A stretch of DNA of 12,300 nucleotides. Source: Flavobacteriales bacterium UBA720 (GTDB lineage Bacteria > Bacteroidota > Bacteroidia > Flavobacteriales > Weeksellaceae). Of the stretch, positions 1 to 6,987 are shown in pieces (the first letter of the stretch is position 1; every line of letters begins with the position of its first letter). The notes under the pieces are model-generated. The model did not search any database and was not told the DNA's origin. It saw nothing but the letters and a program-made list of their open reading frames with translations. Position numbers and translations under genes: made by a program. The DNA is taken from positions 1-12,300 of the forward strand of contig DBLQ01000045.1 in NCBI GenBank assembly GCA_002297505.1, read 5' to 3'.

Positions 1-904
1 CCGATCTTCCGACAGTATAGTCGAATATCACGTAGAACCGCCGCAGCACTTCGGAGCCAATGGAGCCTTTCCTGTCCTTCACAATACGCAGGTGCTGGAT
101 CGAGTATTCATCCGGCATGGATGCAATAGGTTTACTCATCCGGAATTTGCCAATAGACAATGAATTGATGCGGCTCCTTTTCCCATAGATGTCGCCACTG
201 AAGCCTCGTCCCAGAAAGTCGTCGATATTGGGTCTGTTGTAGATAAAATCTTTAATCAGTGTCGGAAAAAGCCATACGGAATCGGTATTGCCAAGGTCCA
301 GGAGCAGTTTGGAGCTCTGCTTGTCGTGCTTCATTTCCACATCGGCATACATATAAGGTTTATTGAGTTCCACCGTCATTGGAAAGTCGGAATACCGCCG
401 GATGCGTTTTGGAAACTTGGAACTGTCCTTATAAATGGTAATGGTTTTATTGAGATAATTGATCTCCACCGGATGATTCTTAAAAAAATAATAGCCTAAA
501 ATACCGTTTACCGGAATGCCAACATCCTGCGAAATATTGAATTCCTCATCCAGAACAATGAAAACCGTGTGCGAGCGATCCAGAAAATGGCTGCCGATTT
601 TTACTTCATTGTTGATCGATTTCAGCGCATCCACACTCACAGTTTCACCCAGGCCCCGGAATGTGATTTTCTCAACATTCTTGAAGTCCACATTTTTATT
701 CTCCAGGCTGAAAAGCAAAGTTTCGGCAATTCCCGAATCGAGCATAAAGTTCAGTTCCACGCCATTCACGGACATCGGGACAAAAATGAGATTATTAATT
801 AATTTGAAATGGATGACAGTCTTATCCTTATCCTGCAGTACAAAACCATCCTGAGCATTCACCAGAACGCTGATCAGGAAAAAGAAAAATAATAGCATTC
901 TCAT
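1..904 (-). CDS. Retropepsin-like aspartyl protease, secreted (partial, 3' end outside window)
   Basis: Reading the minus strand from the ATG at 904-902 gives 301 uninterrupted codons running off the left edge. Residues 1-17 form a signal peptide (Phe-rich hydrophobic core, then NAQ), so export to the periplasm or envelope is likely. The first lobe has the aspartyl protease signature FMLDSGIA with catalytic-type Asp56. A hydrophobic-hydrophobic-Gly motif (VNGILGY, about 132-138) follows, as in this fold. A second lobe begins near residue 177 and has LLLDLGNTDSVW with Asp203, where DLG replaces the usual DTG/DSG. Members of this Bacteroidota family usually carry a C-terminal PDZ domain, which would lie outside the window. 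A second in-frame ATG at 898-896 is a possible start. The substrate is unknown. The gene is divergent from the TonB-like gene, with a candidate promoter at 931-964. Confidence 0.85.
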   Translation of the reverse strand, partial: MRMLLFFFFLISVLVNAQDGFVLQDKDKTVIHFKLINNLIFVPMSVNGVELNFMLDSGIAETLLFSLENKNVDFKNVEKITFRGLGETVSVDALKSINNEVKIGSHFLDRSHTVFIVLDEEFNISQDVGIPVNGILGYYFFKNHPVEINYLNKTITIYKDSSKFPKRIRRYSDFPMTVELNKPYMYADVEMKHDKQSSKLLLDLGNTDSVWLFPTLIKDFIYNRPNIDDFLGRGFSGDIYGKRSRINSLSIGKFRMSKPIASMPDEYSIQHLRIVKDRKGSIGSEVLRRFYVIFDYTVGRS

Positions 905-930
905 GGACTGCACATTAGAAATTGGCAATA

Positions 931-964
931 CAAGTTTAATAAATTTAAAAATACAATTTTCAAA
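931..964 (-). promoter_or_regulatory. Candidate Bacteroidota-type promoter for the aspartyl protease gene
   Basis: On the minus strand TTTG (964-961) and TAAACTTG (938-931) are separated by 22 bases. The second element matches the -7 consensus TAnnTTTG with one mismatch. A start site about 5 bases downstream would leave a leader of roughly 20 bases before the ATG at 904. The flanking DNA is AT-rich, so chance matches are possible. Confidence 0.4.
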
Positions 965-1017
965 TATTTATGCAATCCATAATTTGTTTGATTTTTAAAT
1001 GATTTTTTGGAATGTAA

Positions 1018-1049
1018 TTTGCTGATTTTTCATTCAATTTTTACAATTG
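1018..1049 (+). promoter_or_regulatory. Candidate Bacteroidota-type promoter for the TonB-like gene
   Basis: TTTG at 1018-1021 and TACAATTG at 1042-1049 are 20 bases apart. This fits the TTTG / TAnnTTTG promoter form with one mismatch in the -7 box, and leaves about 25 bases of leader before the ATG at 1080. The whole 905-1079 region between the divergent genes is AT-rich, and I see nothing in it beyond the two promoters. Confidence 0.4.
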
Positions 1050-1079
1050 ATGTCAATAGTTTAATTTAATTTTATTACG

Positions 1080-1910
1080 ATGAAAAATTTATTACCCATC
1101 CTTCAAAAAGATCATTTGGACGAAGTTGTTTTCGCCAACCGCAATAAAGCCTACGGCGCCTATGATTTAAGAAATGACTATTCCAACCAGCTGACAAAGG
1201 CCTTGTTTATTGGAATCACATTTTTTGCTTCGATTTCTTCTGTTCCGCTAGTGCTTAATGCTTTTAAATCGGATGCTATTATTACGGATTATGTACCTGC
1301 CGGTCCTGTTGAGTTGTATAATGTGGACCAGCCGGACAAACCTCTGCCAACACCTCCCGTCACAGTTCCACAACAGATCAAAACTGTCGCTAATCCGGAA
1401 TATACACCGGTGAGAGAAGTAACCAAGCAGGCGCCTTTACCAAAGAAAGAAGATTTTGAAGGTGCGGCCATTGGTCCTGTAACAACGCCGGGCGAACCAA
1501 CAACTTTAGCTGTGGCGCCACACATTGCTGTAGGTCCTCCCGCCACCACCTACAATCCGCCGGTTGCGCCACCTGCAGTGACTGAAGATCCAAACAAGCT
1601 GATCAATCAGACTGATGCCGATGTGGCCGCTAATTTCAAAGGTGGTATCGATGCTTTCAGACAGAAGGTGGCTCAGAATTTTGACACGTCGGCGGTAGAT
1701 CAGGAAGGTATGGTGTCTGCGACGATCACTTTTGTAGTCGAAAAAGATGGCAGCATTTCCAATATTAAAATCAATGGTTCTAATGCGGAGTTTAACCGGG
1801 AAGCTGAAAGAACGGTGAAGTCCATTAAAACCAAATGGACACCGGCACAGCTCAAAGGCAAAGCGATGCGATCATCCTTCCGCATGCCGATTTCTATGAA
1901 ATTTGAATAA
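1080..1910 (+). CDS. Energy transducer TonB family protein
   Basis: This 276-residue protein has the standard TonB layout. A cytoplasmic N-terminus carries NRNKAYGAYDLR (about 21-31), typical of Bacteroidota TonB-like proteins. One membrane segment follows at about 40-61, then a periplasm-spanning Pro/Val-rich stretch (about 72-170, many PP and PxP steps), and a TonB C-terminal domain (about 187-276). That domain contains GGIDAFRQKVAQNF, the sheet sequence GMVSATITFVVEKDGS, and the ending MPISMKF. TonB proteins work with ExbB and ExbD to pass proton-motive energy to outer-membrane TonB-dependent receptors; no exbBD or receptor gene is in this window. Flavobacteria usually have several TonB paralogues, so I assign no symbol. 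The gene appears monocistronic, with its own promoter candidate and a strong terminator 46 bases after the stop. Confidence 0.88.
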   Translation: MKNLLPILQKDHLDEVVFANRNKAYGAYDLRNDYSNQLTKALFIGITFFASISSVPLVLNAFKSDAIITDYVPAGPVELYNVDQPDKPLPTPPVTVPQQIKTVANPEYTPVREVTKQAPLPKKEDFEGAAIGPVTTPGEPTTLAVAPHIAVGPPATTYNPPVAPPAVTEDPNKLINQTDADVAANFKGGIDAFRQKVAQNFDTSAVDQEGMVSATITFVVEKDGSISNIKINGSNAEFNREAERTVKSIKTKWTPAQLKGKAMRSSFRMPISMKFE

Positions 1911-1956
1911 GTTGATTGTCAGAGCATTGTTGCATGATAAATAAATAGGGTTTTAT

Positions 1957-1996
1957 AATTATCCACATTTTCAGCGGAAATGTGGATAATTTTTTT
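1957..1996 (+). terminator. Strong intrinsic terminator after the TonB-like gene
   Basis: A perfect 14-bp stem has left arm AATTATCCACATTT (1957-1970), right arm AAATGTGGATAATT (1978-1991) and a 7-base loop TCAGCGG. It is followed by a T run (1990-1996). The position, 46 bases past the TonB-like stop codon, is right for termination. The arms also contain consensus DnaA boxes, annotated separately. Confidence 0.8.
1959..1989. promoter_or_regulatory. Inverted pair of consensus DnaA boxes
   Basis: TTATCCACA occurs on the plus strand at 1959-1967 and on the minus strand at 1989-1981. Both copies match the strict 9-base DnaA box consensus. They lie just upstream of parA and are followed by AT-rich DNA (1990-2004, then 2010-2017). 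They may be real DnaA sites (part of oriC or a DnaA-regulated site) or simply the arms of the terminator stem. Because the arms must be complementary, the second box follows automatically from the first, so this counts as one coincidence. The match is certain but the function is not. Confidence 0.4.
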
Positions 1997-2008
1997 ATAT
2001 AACAATCC

Positions 2009-2018
2009 GTTAATTAAC
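2009..2018. repeat. 10-bp perfect palindrome upstream of parA
   Basis: GTTAATTAAC is a perfect palindrome lying 55 bases before the -7 box of parA. It could be an operator, but it is AT-rich and single copy, so chance is a fair explanation. Confidence 0.25.
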
Positions 2019-2072
2019 AGGGATTTAACGCATTGCCAGTATTTTGAAATCATTCCAAGTGCTAAAAAATCG

Positions 2073-2080
2073 TATTTTTG
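2073..2080 (+). promoter_or_regulatory. parA promoter -7 box
   Basis: TATTTTTG is a perfect match to the Bacteroidota -7 consensus TAnnTTTG. The nearest upstream TTTG (2043-2046) is 26 bases away, longer than usual, so the -33 element is unclear. Transcription would begin around 2084-2087. That leaves almost no leader for an ATG at 2089 but about 14 bases for the ATG at 2101, which helps decide the parA start. Confidence 0.55.
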
Positions 2081-2100
2081 AAGATTAAATGAATGTTTTT

Positions 2101-2874
2101 ATGGGAAAAATCATAGGTGTTGCCAATCAGAAAGGCGGTGTGGGCAAAACTACTACAGCGGTGAATCTGGCATCAGCTCTGGGCGTATTGGAAAAGAGAG
2201 TATTGCTGATTGACGCAGATCCTCAGGCCAATGCCACCTCCGGGCTGGGCGTGGAGGAAGTCAACTTCTCTACCTACAACCTTCTGGAGCATAGTGTGGA
2301 CGCGATAAAATGCATCTTGCCTACGAGCTCTCCCAATGTGGATATCATCCCTTCTCATATCGACCTCGTAGCCGCAGAAATCGAATTGGTAGACCGCGAG
2401 AATAGGGAATATATGATGCGTGAAGCGCTGGCATCTATCAAAGGTGATTATGACTATATCATTATAGACTGTGCGCCGAGTTTAGGTTTGATTACCATCA
2501 ATGCCTTGACAGCTGCAGATTCTGTCATTATCCCGATTCAATGCGAATATTTTGCATTGGAAGGTTTGGGCAAGCTTCTCAATACCATCAAAAATGTTCA
2601 GAAAATACATAACCAGAATCTCGATATCGAAGGATTATTACTGACGATGTACGATAGCCGCCTGAGACTTTCCAATCAGGTGGTGGAAGAGGTTAACTCT
2701 CATTTTCCGGAAATGGTTTTCGAGACCATTATCAGCAGAAATGTCCGCCTGAGCGAGGCGCCAAGTTTCGGGGAAAGCATCCTCAACTATGACGCGGAAA
2801 GCAAGGGTGCCATCCAGTACATTCAGCTCGCTGAGGAAGTGCTGCTGAAGAACGAGAAATTAGTTAAGAATTAA
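2101..2874 (+). CDS. parA: Chromosome partitioning ATPase ParA (Soj family)
   Basis: This 257-residue ParA/MinD-type ATPase lacks an N-terminal DNA-binding extension, as is typical of chromosomal ParA (Soj). It binds nucleoid DNA as an ATP dimer and, with ParB bound to parS, drives origin segregation. Visible motifs are the deviant Walker A KGGVGKTT (11-18, with the signature lysine at 11), Walker A' DADPQ (38-42), Walker B IIDCAPS (121-127) and the downstream SRNVRLSEAPSFG (212-224) typical of Soj proteins. An in-frame ATG at 2089 would add MNVF. I prefer 2101 because the protein then begins MGKIIGVANQKGG as in relatives, and because the -7 box at 2073-2080 leaves no room for a leader before 2089. 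parB follows after 38 bases. Confidence 0.96.
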   Translation: MGKIIGVANQKGGVGKTTTAVNLASALGVLEKRVLLIDADPQANATSGLGVEEVNFSTYNLLEHSVDAIKCILPTSSPNVDIIPSHIDLVAAEIELVDRENREYMMREALASIKGDYDYIIIDCAPSLGLITINALTAADSVIIPIQCEYFALEGLGKLLNTIKNVQKIHNQNLDIEGLLLTMYDSRLRLSNQVVEEVNSHFPEMVFETIISRNVRLSEAPSFGESILNYDAESKGAIQYIQLAEEVLLKNEKLVKN

Positions 2875-2887
2875 AAAGCTATTTGCC

Positions 2888-2908
2888 ATCAGCGATTAGC
2901 GATCAGCA
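2888..2908 (+). repeat. Three tandem imperfect heptamers between parA and parB
   Basis: ATCAGCG (2888-2894), ATTAGCG (2895-2901) and ATCAGCA (2902-2908) form a short tandem array of the unit ATYAGCR in the 38-base parA-parB gap, ending 4 bases before the parB ATG. An upstream in-frame TTG (2883) would read this as MPSAISDQHI, which is not ParB-like, so I treat the stretch as non-coding. Confidence 0.5.
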
Positions 2909-2912
2909 TATA

Positions 2913-3803
2913 ATGAAAGACAAAAAAAGAGCAATGGGCCGTGGTTTAGGCGCCATCCTGAACGCGGAAAGCAAAACCAATATCAACACTGCTTCGGACG
3001 AAGGTGCAAAAACACTGGTAGGAAATATTGTGGAGGTTCCGATTGAGGATATCTATGCCAATCTGAATCAGCCCAGAACTTATTTCGATGAGAAAGCGCT
3101 GAATGACCTAGCGGAATCCATCAGGAGTCTCGGGATTATCCAGCCGGTGACGCTTCGGAAAGATGGTGCTAAGTTCGAGATCATTTCCGGTGAAAGGCGT
3201 TTTCGCGCTTCTAAGATGGCAGGCTTATCGGCGATTCCGGCTTACATCCGTTTAGTTAATGACCAGGAATTGCTGGAAATGGCTTTGGTAGAAAATATTC
3301 AGAGAGAAGACCTGGACCCGATTGAGGTAGCGCTCACTTATCAAAGACTTCTTGATGAAGTGGGAATGACTCAGGAAAATCTGAGCCAGCGTGTAGGCAA
3401 GGAACGAAGCACGATCACTAACAGTGTCCGTCTTCTGAAGCTGACGCCAGACATCCAGAACGGCATACGCAGCGGACAGATCTCCGCAGGCCACGGCCGT
3501 GCTATCATGAGTCTGGATACCGACGAAAAACGCAAAAATCTTTTCGAAAGAATCATCAAAGATCAGCTGAATGTAAGACAGGCGGAGCAGCTCGCATCGC
3601 AAATTAAAAATGCTCAGGACAAGGAAAAAACCGTGAAGCAGACTATTATCCCCAATCACGTTAAGAAAGCGCAGAAAAATCTGTCTGATATCCTGAACGT
3701 GAATGTCGAGATCAAAACCTCGGGTAACGGGAAGAAAGGAAAAATTGTCCTTGATTTTAAAAATGAAGAAGAACTGGAAAGCATTCTCGCCCACATCCGA
3801 TAA
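2913..3803 (+). CDS. parB: Chromosome partitioning CTPase / parS-binding protein ParB (Spo0J family)
   Basis: This 296-residue ParB binds parS sites, spreads as a CTP-dependent sliding clamp and stimulates ParA. The N-terminus KKRAMGRGLGAIL (4-16) is the usual ParA-interacting segment. The ParB/Srx CTPase domain spans about 40-135 and contains NQPRTYFDE (52-60), the SGERRFRAS nucleotide motif (92-100) and ENIQREDLDPIE (127-138). A helix-turn-helix follows (about 150-172, MTQENLSQRVGKERSTITNS), then a linker domain with GHGRAIM (193-199), a lysine-rich stretch and a C-terminal dimerisation domain (about 255-296). The ATG at 2913 is chosen over an upstream TTG because the extra residues come from a short tandem repeat. 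I see no consensus parS site in the window. The DUF5683 gene starts on the base after the stop codon, suggesting translational coupling. Confidence 0.96.
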   Translation: MKDKKRAMGRGLGAILNAESKTNINTASDEGAKTLVGNIVEVPIEDIYANLNQPRTYFDEKALNDLAESIRSLGIIQPVTLRKDGAKFEIISGERRFRASKMAGLSAIPAYIRLVNDQELLEMALVENIQREDLDPIEVALTYQRLLDEVGMTQENLSQRVGKERSTITNSVRLLKLTPDIQNGIRSGQISAGHGRAIMSLDTDEKRKNLFERIIKDQLNVRQAEQLASQIKNAQDKEKTVKQTIIPNHVKKAQKNLSDILNVNVEIKTSGNGKKGKIVLDFKNEEELESILAHIR

Positions 3804-4433
3804 ATGAAAAAGTTAATTGCCCTTGTTCTGATGCTGATGTTTGGCCTGATGTTTTCGCAGGTCAACCCGAATGATACCATCCGTGTAGAAAATCTGCCCA
3901 AGGACAGTATCCCGGCAGCTAAACCAAGATCGGAACCGGAAATTATCGGCAATATCACAGAAAGCAACGGACCGGCCAAAATTCAGAAATTCAGTCCTAC
4001 AAAGGCTGGTCTTTATTCAGCAGTACTACCAGGATTGGGTCAGTTTTACAATAAAAAATACTGGAAAATTCCGATCGTCTGGGGTGCTGTGGGAACCGGG
4101 ATCGGCATTGCCATCTGGAATGATAACCAGTATAAACGATACAGAAATGCCTTCGTGGCAGAACTGAATGGCCTTCCTCACGAATTCTCCAACATCAACG
4201 GCATCGACAAGACCGTACTGGGCAACGCGCAGGACCGATCCAAGAGGCAGCGGGATTATGCGATCGGAATTACAGGACTGATATATATCCTGAACATTGT
4301 AGACGCTGTGGTAGATGCACACCTTTACGAGGGCCGCCATGATCCTGATCTGGCACTGACACCAGCTGTCATTAACGACCGTTTCAGCAATTATGAAAGC
4401 AAGGCCGGACTGGCCCTGACTTTCAGATTTTAA
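3804..4433 (+). CDS. DUF5683 domain membrane protein
   Basis: This 209-residue protein of unknown function has an N-terminal signal sequence or membrane anchor (1-19, MKKLIALVLMLMFGLMFSQ). A low-complexity spacer rich in Pro, Asp and Glu follows (20-60). The domain I recognise as DUF5683 has the motif PTKAGLYSAVLPGLGQFYNK (65-84), a hydrophobic segment at about 89-105, and a second one at about 153-173 with NIVDAVVDAHL. The GLGQFYNKKYWK motif resembles other small membrane-domain families with a turn between two hydrophobic helices. The ATG directly abuts the parB TAA, and dapB follows after 22 bases, so co-transcription is likely. In flavobacterial genomes this family is commonly beside parB (from memory). 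I infer an envelope function, but none can be assigned. Confidence 0.8.
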   Translation: MKKLIALVLMLMFGLMFSQVNPNDTIRVENLPKDSIPAAKPRSEPEIIGNITESNGPAKIQKFSPTKAGLYSAVLPGLGQFYNKKYWKIPIVWGAVGTGIGIAIWNDNQYKRYRNAFVAELNGLPHEFSNINGIDKTVLGNAQDRSKRQRDYAIGITGLIYILNIVDAVVDAHLYEGRHDPDLALTPAVINDRFSNYESKAGLALTFRF

Positions 4434-4455
4434 ATTTAAATCGATATCAATTAAA

Positions 4456-5154
4456 ATGAAAATAGCACTGGTAGGTTACGGAAAAATGGGGAAGATCATC
4501 GATGAGATCTCCCAAAGCCGTGGACACGAGATTGTTGCAAGGTTAAGAGAAACGCCAACTACAGAAACTCTGAACGGCGCTGAGGTAGCCATCGAGTTTT
4601 CTAATCCGGAAGCCGCCTATGAAAATATAAGAGTTTGCCTGGAGCACAAGATTCCCGTCATCTGCGGGACCACCGGCTGGCTGGACAGAAAACCGGACAT
4701 AGAAGCCATCACCATGGAGCAAAACAGTGCCTTTCTGTACGGTTCCAACTTTAGTTTAGGTGTTAATCTTTTTTTTGCACTGAATAAAAAACTGGCTCAG
4801 CTGATGAACAATGTACATGAATACACCTGTCAGCTGGAAGAAATCCATCACATCCATAAAAAAGATGCGCCCAGCGGAACGGCGATTTCCATTGCGGAAG
4901 GCATCATGGAAAATTCAGATTACGAGGCCTGGAAACTGGAAGAAACCAAAGGCAAGGAATTGGGGATTTTTGCCATCAGGGAAGACGAGGTGCCAGGCAC
5001 ACACAGCGTGTTCTACAGATCCGAAGTCGATGAGATCGAAATCAAACATACCGCTTTTAATCGCAACGGATTTGCGCTAGGTGCCGTTATCGCTGCTGAG
5101 TGGATCGTAGGCAGACAAGGCATTTTCTCTATGAATGATGTTCTCGGATTGTAA
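4456..5154 (+). CDS. dapB: 4-hydroxy-tetrahydrodipicolinate reductase
   Basis: DapB reduces 4-hydroxy-tetrahydrodipicolinate with NAD(P)H in the diaminopimelate/lysine pathway, supplying meso-DAP for peptidoglycan. The Rossmann nucleotide motif VGYGKMG is at 6-12 and the conserved CGTTGW at 70-75. The active-site block EEIHHIHKKDAPSGTA (128-143) matches the family pattern, with His131 in the place of the catalytic histidine and Lys135 in the place of the catalytic lysine of E. coli DapB. The substrate-binding region includes SNFSLGVNLF (97-106), and the C-terminal part returns to the nucleotide domain (FNRNGFALGAVIAAEWI, 201-217). At 232 residues it is shorter than the E. coli enzyme (273), as in other Bacteroidota. 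It sits within the same-direction run after parB and DUF5683, 84 bases before lepB. Confidence 0.95.
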   Translation: MKIALVGYGKMGKIIDEISQSRGHEIVARLRETPTTETLNGAEVAIEFSNPEAAYENIRVCLEHKIPVICGTTGWLDRKPDIEAITMEQNSAFLYGSNFSLGVNLFFALNKKLAQLMNNVHEYTCQLEEIHHIHKKDAPSGTAISIAEGIMENSDYEAWKLEETKGKELGIFAIREDEVPGTHSVFYRSEVDEIEIKHTAFNRNGFALGAVIAAEWIVGRQGIFSMNDVLGL

Positions 5155-5238
5155 AATTCTGTAACAAAAGCTAAGCGTCAAAAACTAATTAGATAAAAAT
5201 CAGCAAGAAGCCACCGGCGGATTGCCAAAAGCCAACCT

Positions 5239-6867
5239 ATGGATTATATCATTACTTATACCATTTATGTTCTCATTATCAGTATTCTGATGGGATTTAC
5301 AACATGGAAATTGTTTAAGAAAATGGGCTATAACCCTGTTTTCTCATTCATTCCTTTTTACAACTATTTCATCATCCTGAAGGAAACCAACCATCCAAAA
5401 TGGTGGGCTATCTTGTCCTATCTTCCAATAGTGGGCCCAATTATGATGTCCGCCTTTCATATTTTCCTGATGCGGAAATTTGGGAAAGGAGGTTTTGTGA
5501 ACGGATTGCTGACGGTGCTGCTTCCGTTCATTTTTATGGCGACAGTCAATTATGGAAAAGATCCTGAGATTGAAACCGAAGAAGAAGAGGAAGAAGGCAA
5601 GAAAAAGGAAACCTTCCTGGGGTCTGTGACGTTTGCCGTAGTTTTCGCAACTATCATTCATGCATTCATCACGCAGCCGTTTGGGATTCCGACAGGTTCC
5701 ATGGAAAGAACTCTTTTGGTAGGCGACTTCCTGTTTGTCAACAAATGGGCTTATGGCTACAGGATGCCAATGAGACCTGTGGCGTTGCCATTTTTGCAGG
5801 GTACGATTTTCGATACCGGCCAAAAGGGAAATCCGAAGGATGATCCCAAATCCTATGTGGATGCGGTAAAGCTACCGTATCTGAGACTGCCGGGTTATGA
5901 TGAAATCAAACGTTATGATATCGTAGTTTTCAACTATCCGCAGGATTCTGTACACACGGCTATTGACAGGAAAGATCCTTATGTCAAAAGATGCGTCGGG
6001 ATTCCGGGTGATGTCATTGAGTTCCGCGCCGGCAGACTCTTTGTGAACAATGCACCGGAGAAAATTCTGGGCGATGAGGAGCAGCAGCACGGGTACATTG
6101 TCACCACCAAAGAACAGCTCAATATTCCTCAGCTTTATAAAGCGTACGGATTCCTTCCGGTTCAGGAAAATCAGACCAATGCAGGATTTGTCTATATGTT
6201 CCAGGGTTTGACGGATGCCATTGCTGCCGATATCAAATCATTACCGGAAGTTACGGAAATGAAGGAAATGATAGAAGAAAAAGGCCAGGGTGCAGTCCGC
6301 TATAAACTGAATGCAGATCATTCCGAATACACTAAAAATATTGACACCACGCAATCGATCTATCCCATCAATAAACCTTGGAATCAGGACTGGTATGGTC
6401 CGCTAAGAATTCCGAAAAAAGGCGATGTGGTGACGCTCAATCAGGAATCTCTGCCGACGTATCAGTGGATCATCTCAGAATATGAGCATAATAAGCTGGA
6501 AAATAAAAACGGAAAAATCTATATTAACGGAAAGGAAACTAACCAATATACCATTCAGCAGAATTACTATATGATGATCGGAGATAACCGTGATGCCTCT
6601 TTGGATGCCCGATATTTCGGTGTGGTTCCGGAGGAGAATATCGTGGGAAGGCCAATGTTTACATGGATGAGCTTGCAAGGTGCTTTTAAGGATGCAAATT
6701 CTACATATCAGGCGCCGTTCAAAGTACGTTGGGACAGGATGTTCAAAGCAACCAACACTGGCGAGAAGAATAAAACTTCCTACTGGTGGATCGCTGCCGG
6801 AATCTTGATTCTGTTCTTCGGATGGGATTATTTTGTTAAACTCTTCAGGAAAAAAGAAGAAGAATAA
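5239..6867 (+). CDS. lepB: Signal peptidase I, long form with N-terminal membrane domain
   Basis: LepB cleaves signal peptides from exported proteins at the outer face of the inner membrane using a Ser/Lys dyad. At 542 residues it is much longer than typical bacterial LepB. Residues 1-104 form an extra membrane domain with several hydrophobic segments and motifs such as FKKMGYNPVFSFIPFYN (26-42), resembling DUF5684. An acidic linker follows (108-119, a run of Glu). The peptidase starts with a membrane helix (about 126-146), then GIPTGSMERTL with nucleophile Ser154, RYDIVVFNYP (225-234), YVKRCVGIPGD with general-base Lys250, and the late box MIGDNRDASLDARYFG (446-461). About 195 residues lie between the Lys box and the GDNRDAS box, and a C-terminal membrane helix (about 515-534) ends in a charged tail. 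The catalytic residues are intact, so it should be active. Confidence 0.94.
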   Translation: MDYIITYTIYVLIISILMGFTTWKLFKKMGYNPVFSFIPFYNYFIILKETNHPKWWAILSYLPIVGPIMMSAFHIFLMRKFGKGGFVNGLLTVLLPFIFMATVNYGKDPEIETEEEEEEGKKKETFLGSVTFAVVFATIIHAFITQPFGIPTGSMERTLLVGDFLFVNKWAYGYRMPMRPVALPFLQGTIFDTGQKGNPKDDPKSYVDAVKLPYLRLPGYDEIKRYDIVVFNYPQDSVHTAIDRKDPYVKRCVGIPGDVIEFRAGRLFVNNAPEKILGDEEQQHGYIVTTKEQLNIPQLYKAYGFLPVQENQTNAGFVYMFQGLTDAIAADIKSLPEVTEMKEMIEEKGQGAVRYKLNADHSEYTKNIDTTQSIYPINKPWNQDWYGPLRIPKKGDVVTLNQESLPTYQWIISEYEHNKLENKNGKIYINGKETNQYTIQQNYYMMIGDNRDASLDARYFGVVPEENIVGRPMFTWMSLQGAFKDANSTYQAPFKVRWDRMFKATNTGEKNKTSYWWIAAGILILFFGWDYFVKLFRKKEEE

Positions 6868-6908
6868 ATCTTCGGAGTTTGATCCCGCTGATGTTTTCGT
6901 CAACGCTC

Positions 6909-6940
6909 AACCTCACAGGTTTAGAAAAATCTCTGAGGTT
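6909..6940 (+). terminator. Weak terminator candidate after lepB
   Basis: AACCTCA (6909-6915) pairs with TGAGGTT (6934-6940). Two further pairs inside a single mismatch give a 9-pair stem with a 12-base loop. It lies 41 bases after the lepB stop. Only four T residues (6939-6942) follow before a C, so efficiency is doubtful. Confidence 0.3.
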
Positions 6941-6987
6941 TTCATAAGCAGAAGTCATACATTTTTACGGTTCAATAACAATTCAGC

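Noticed and set aside
516..854. 112-codon plus-strand open frame opposite the aspartyl protease gene
   Set aside because: The minus strand gives a continuous 301-codon protein with signal peptide and DSG motif, so this frame is a shadow.
3252..3794. 180-codon minus-strand open frame inside parB
   Set aside because: It is antisense to a well-conserved gene, its translation has no recognisable motif, and long antisense frames are common opposite conserved genes.
5155..5238. 84-base gap between dapB and lepB checked for a promoter or terminator
   Set aside because: No TAnnTTTG box and no stem with a T tract was found. The repeated-looking AAAAGC/AAAAAC words are too weak to call, so lepB is best treated as read from upstream.
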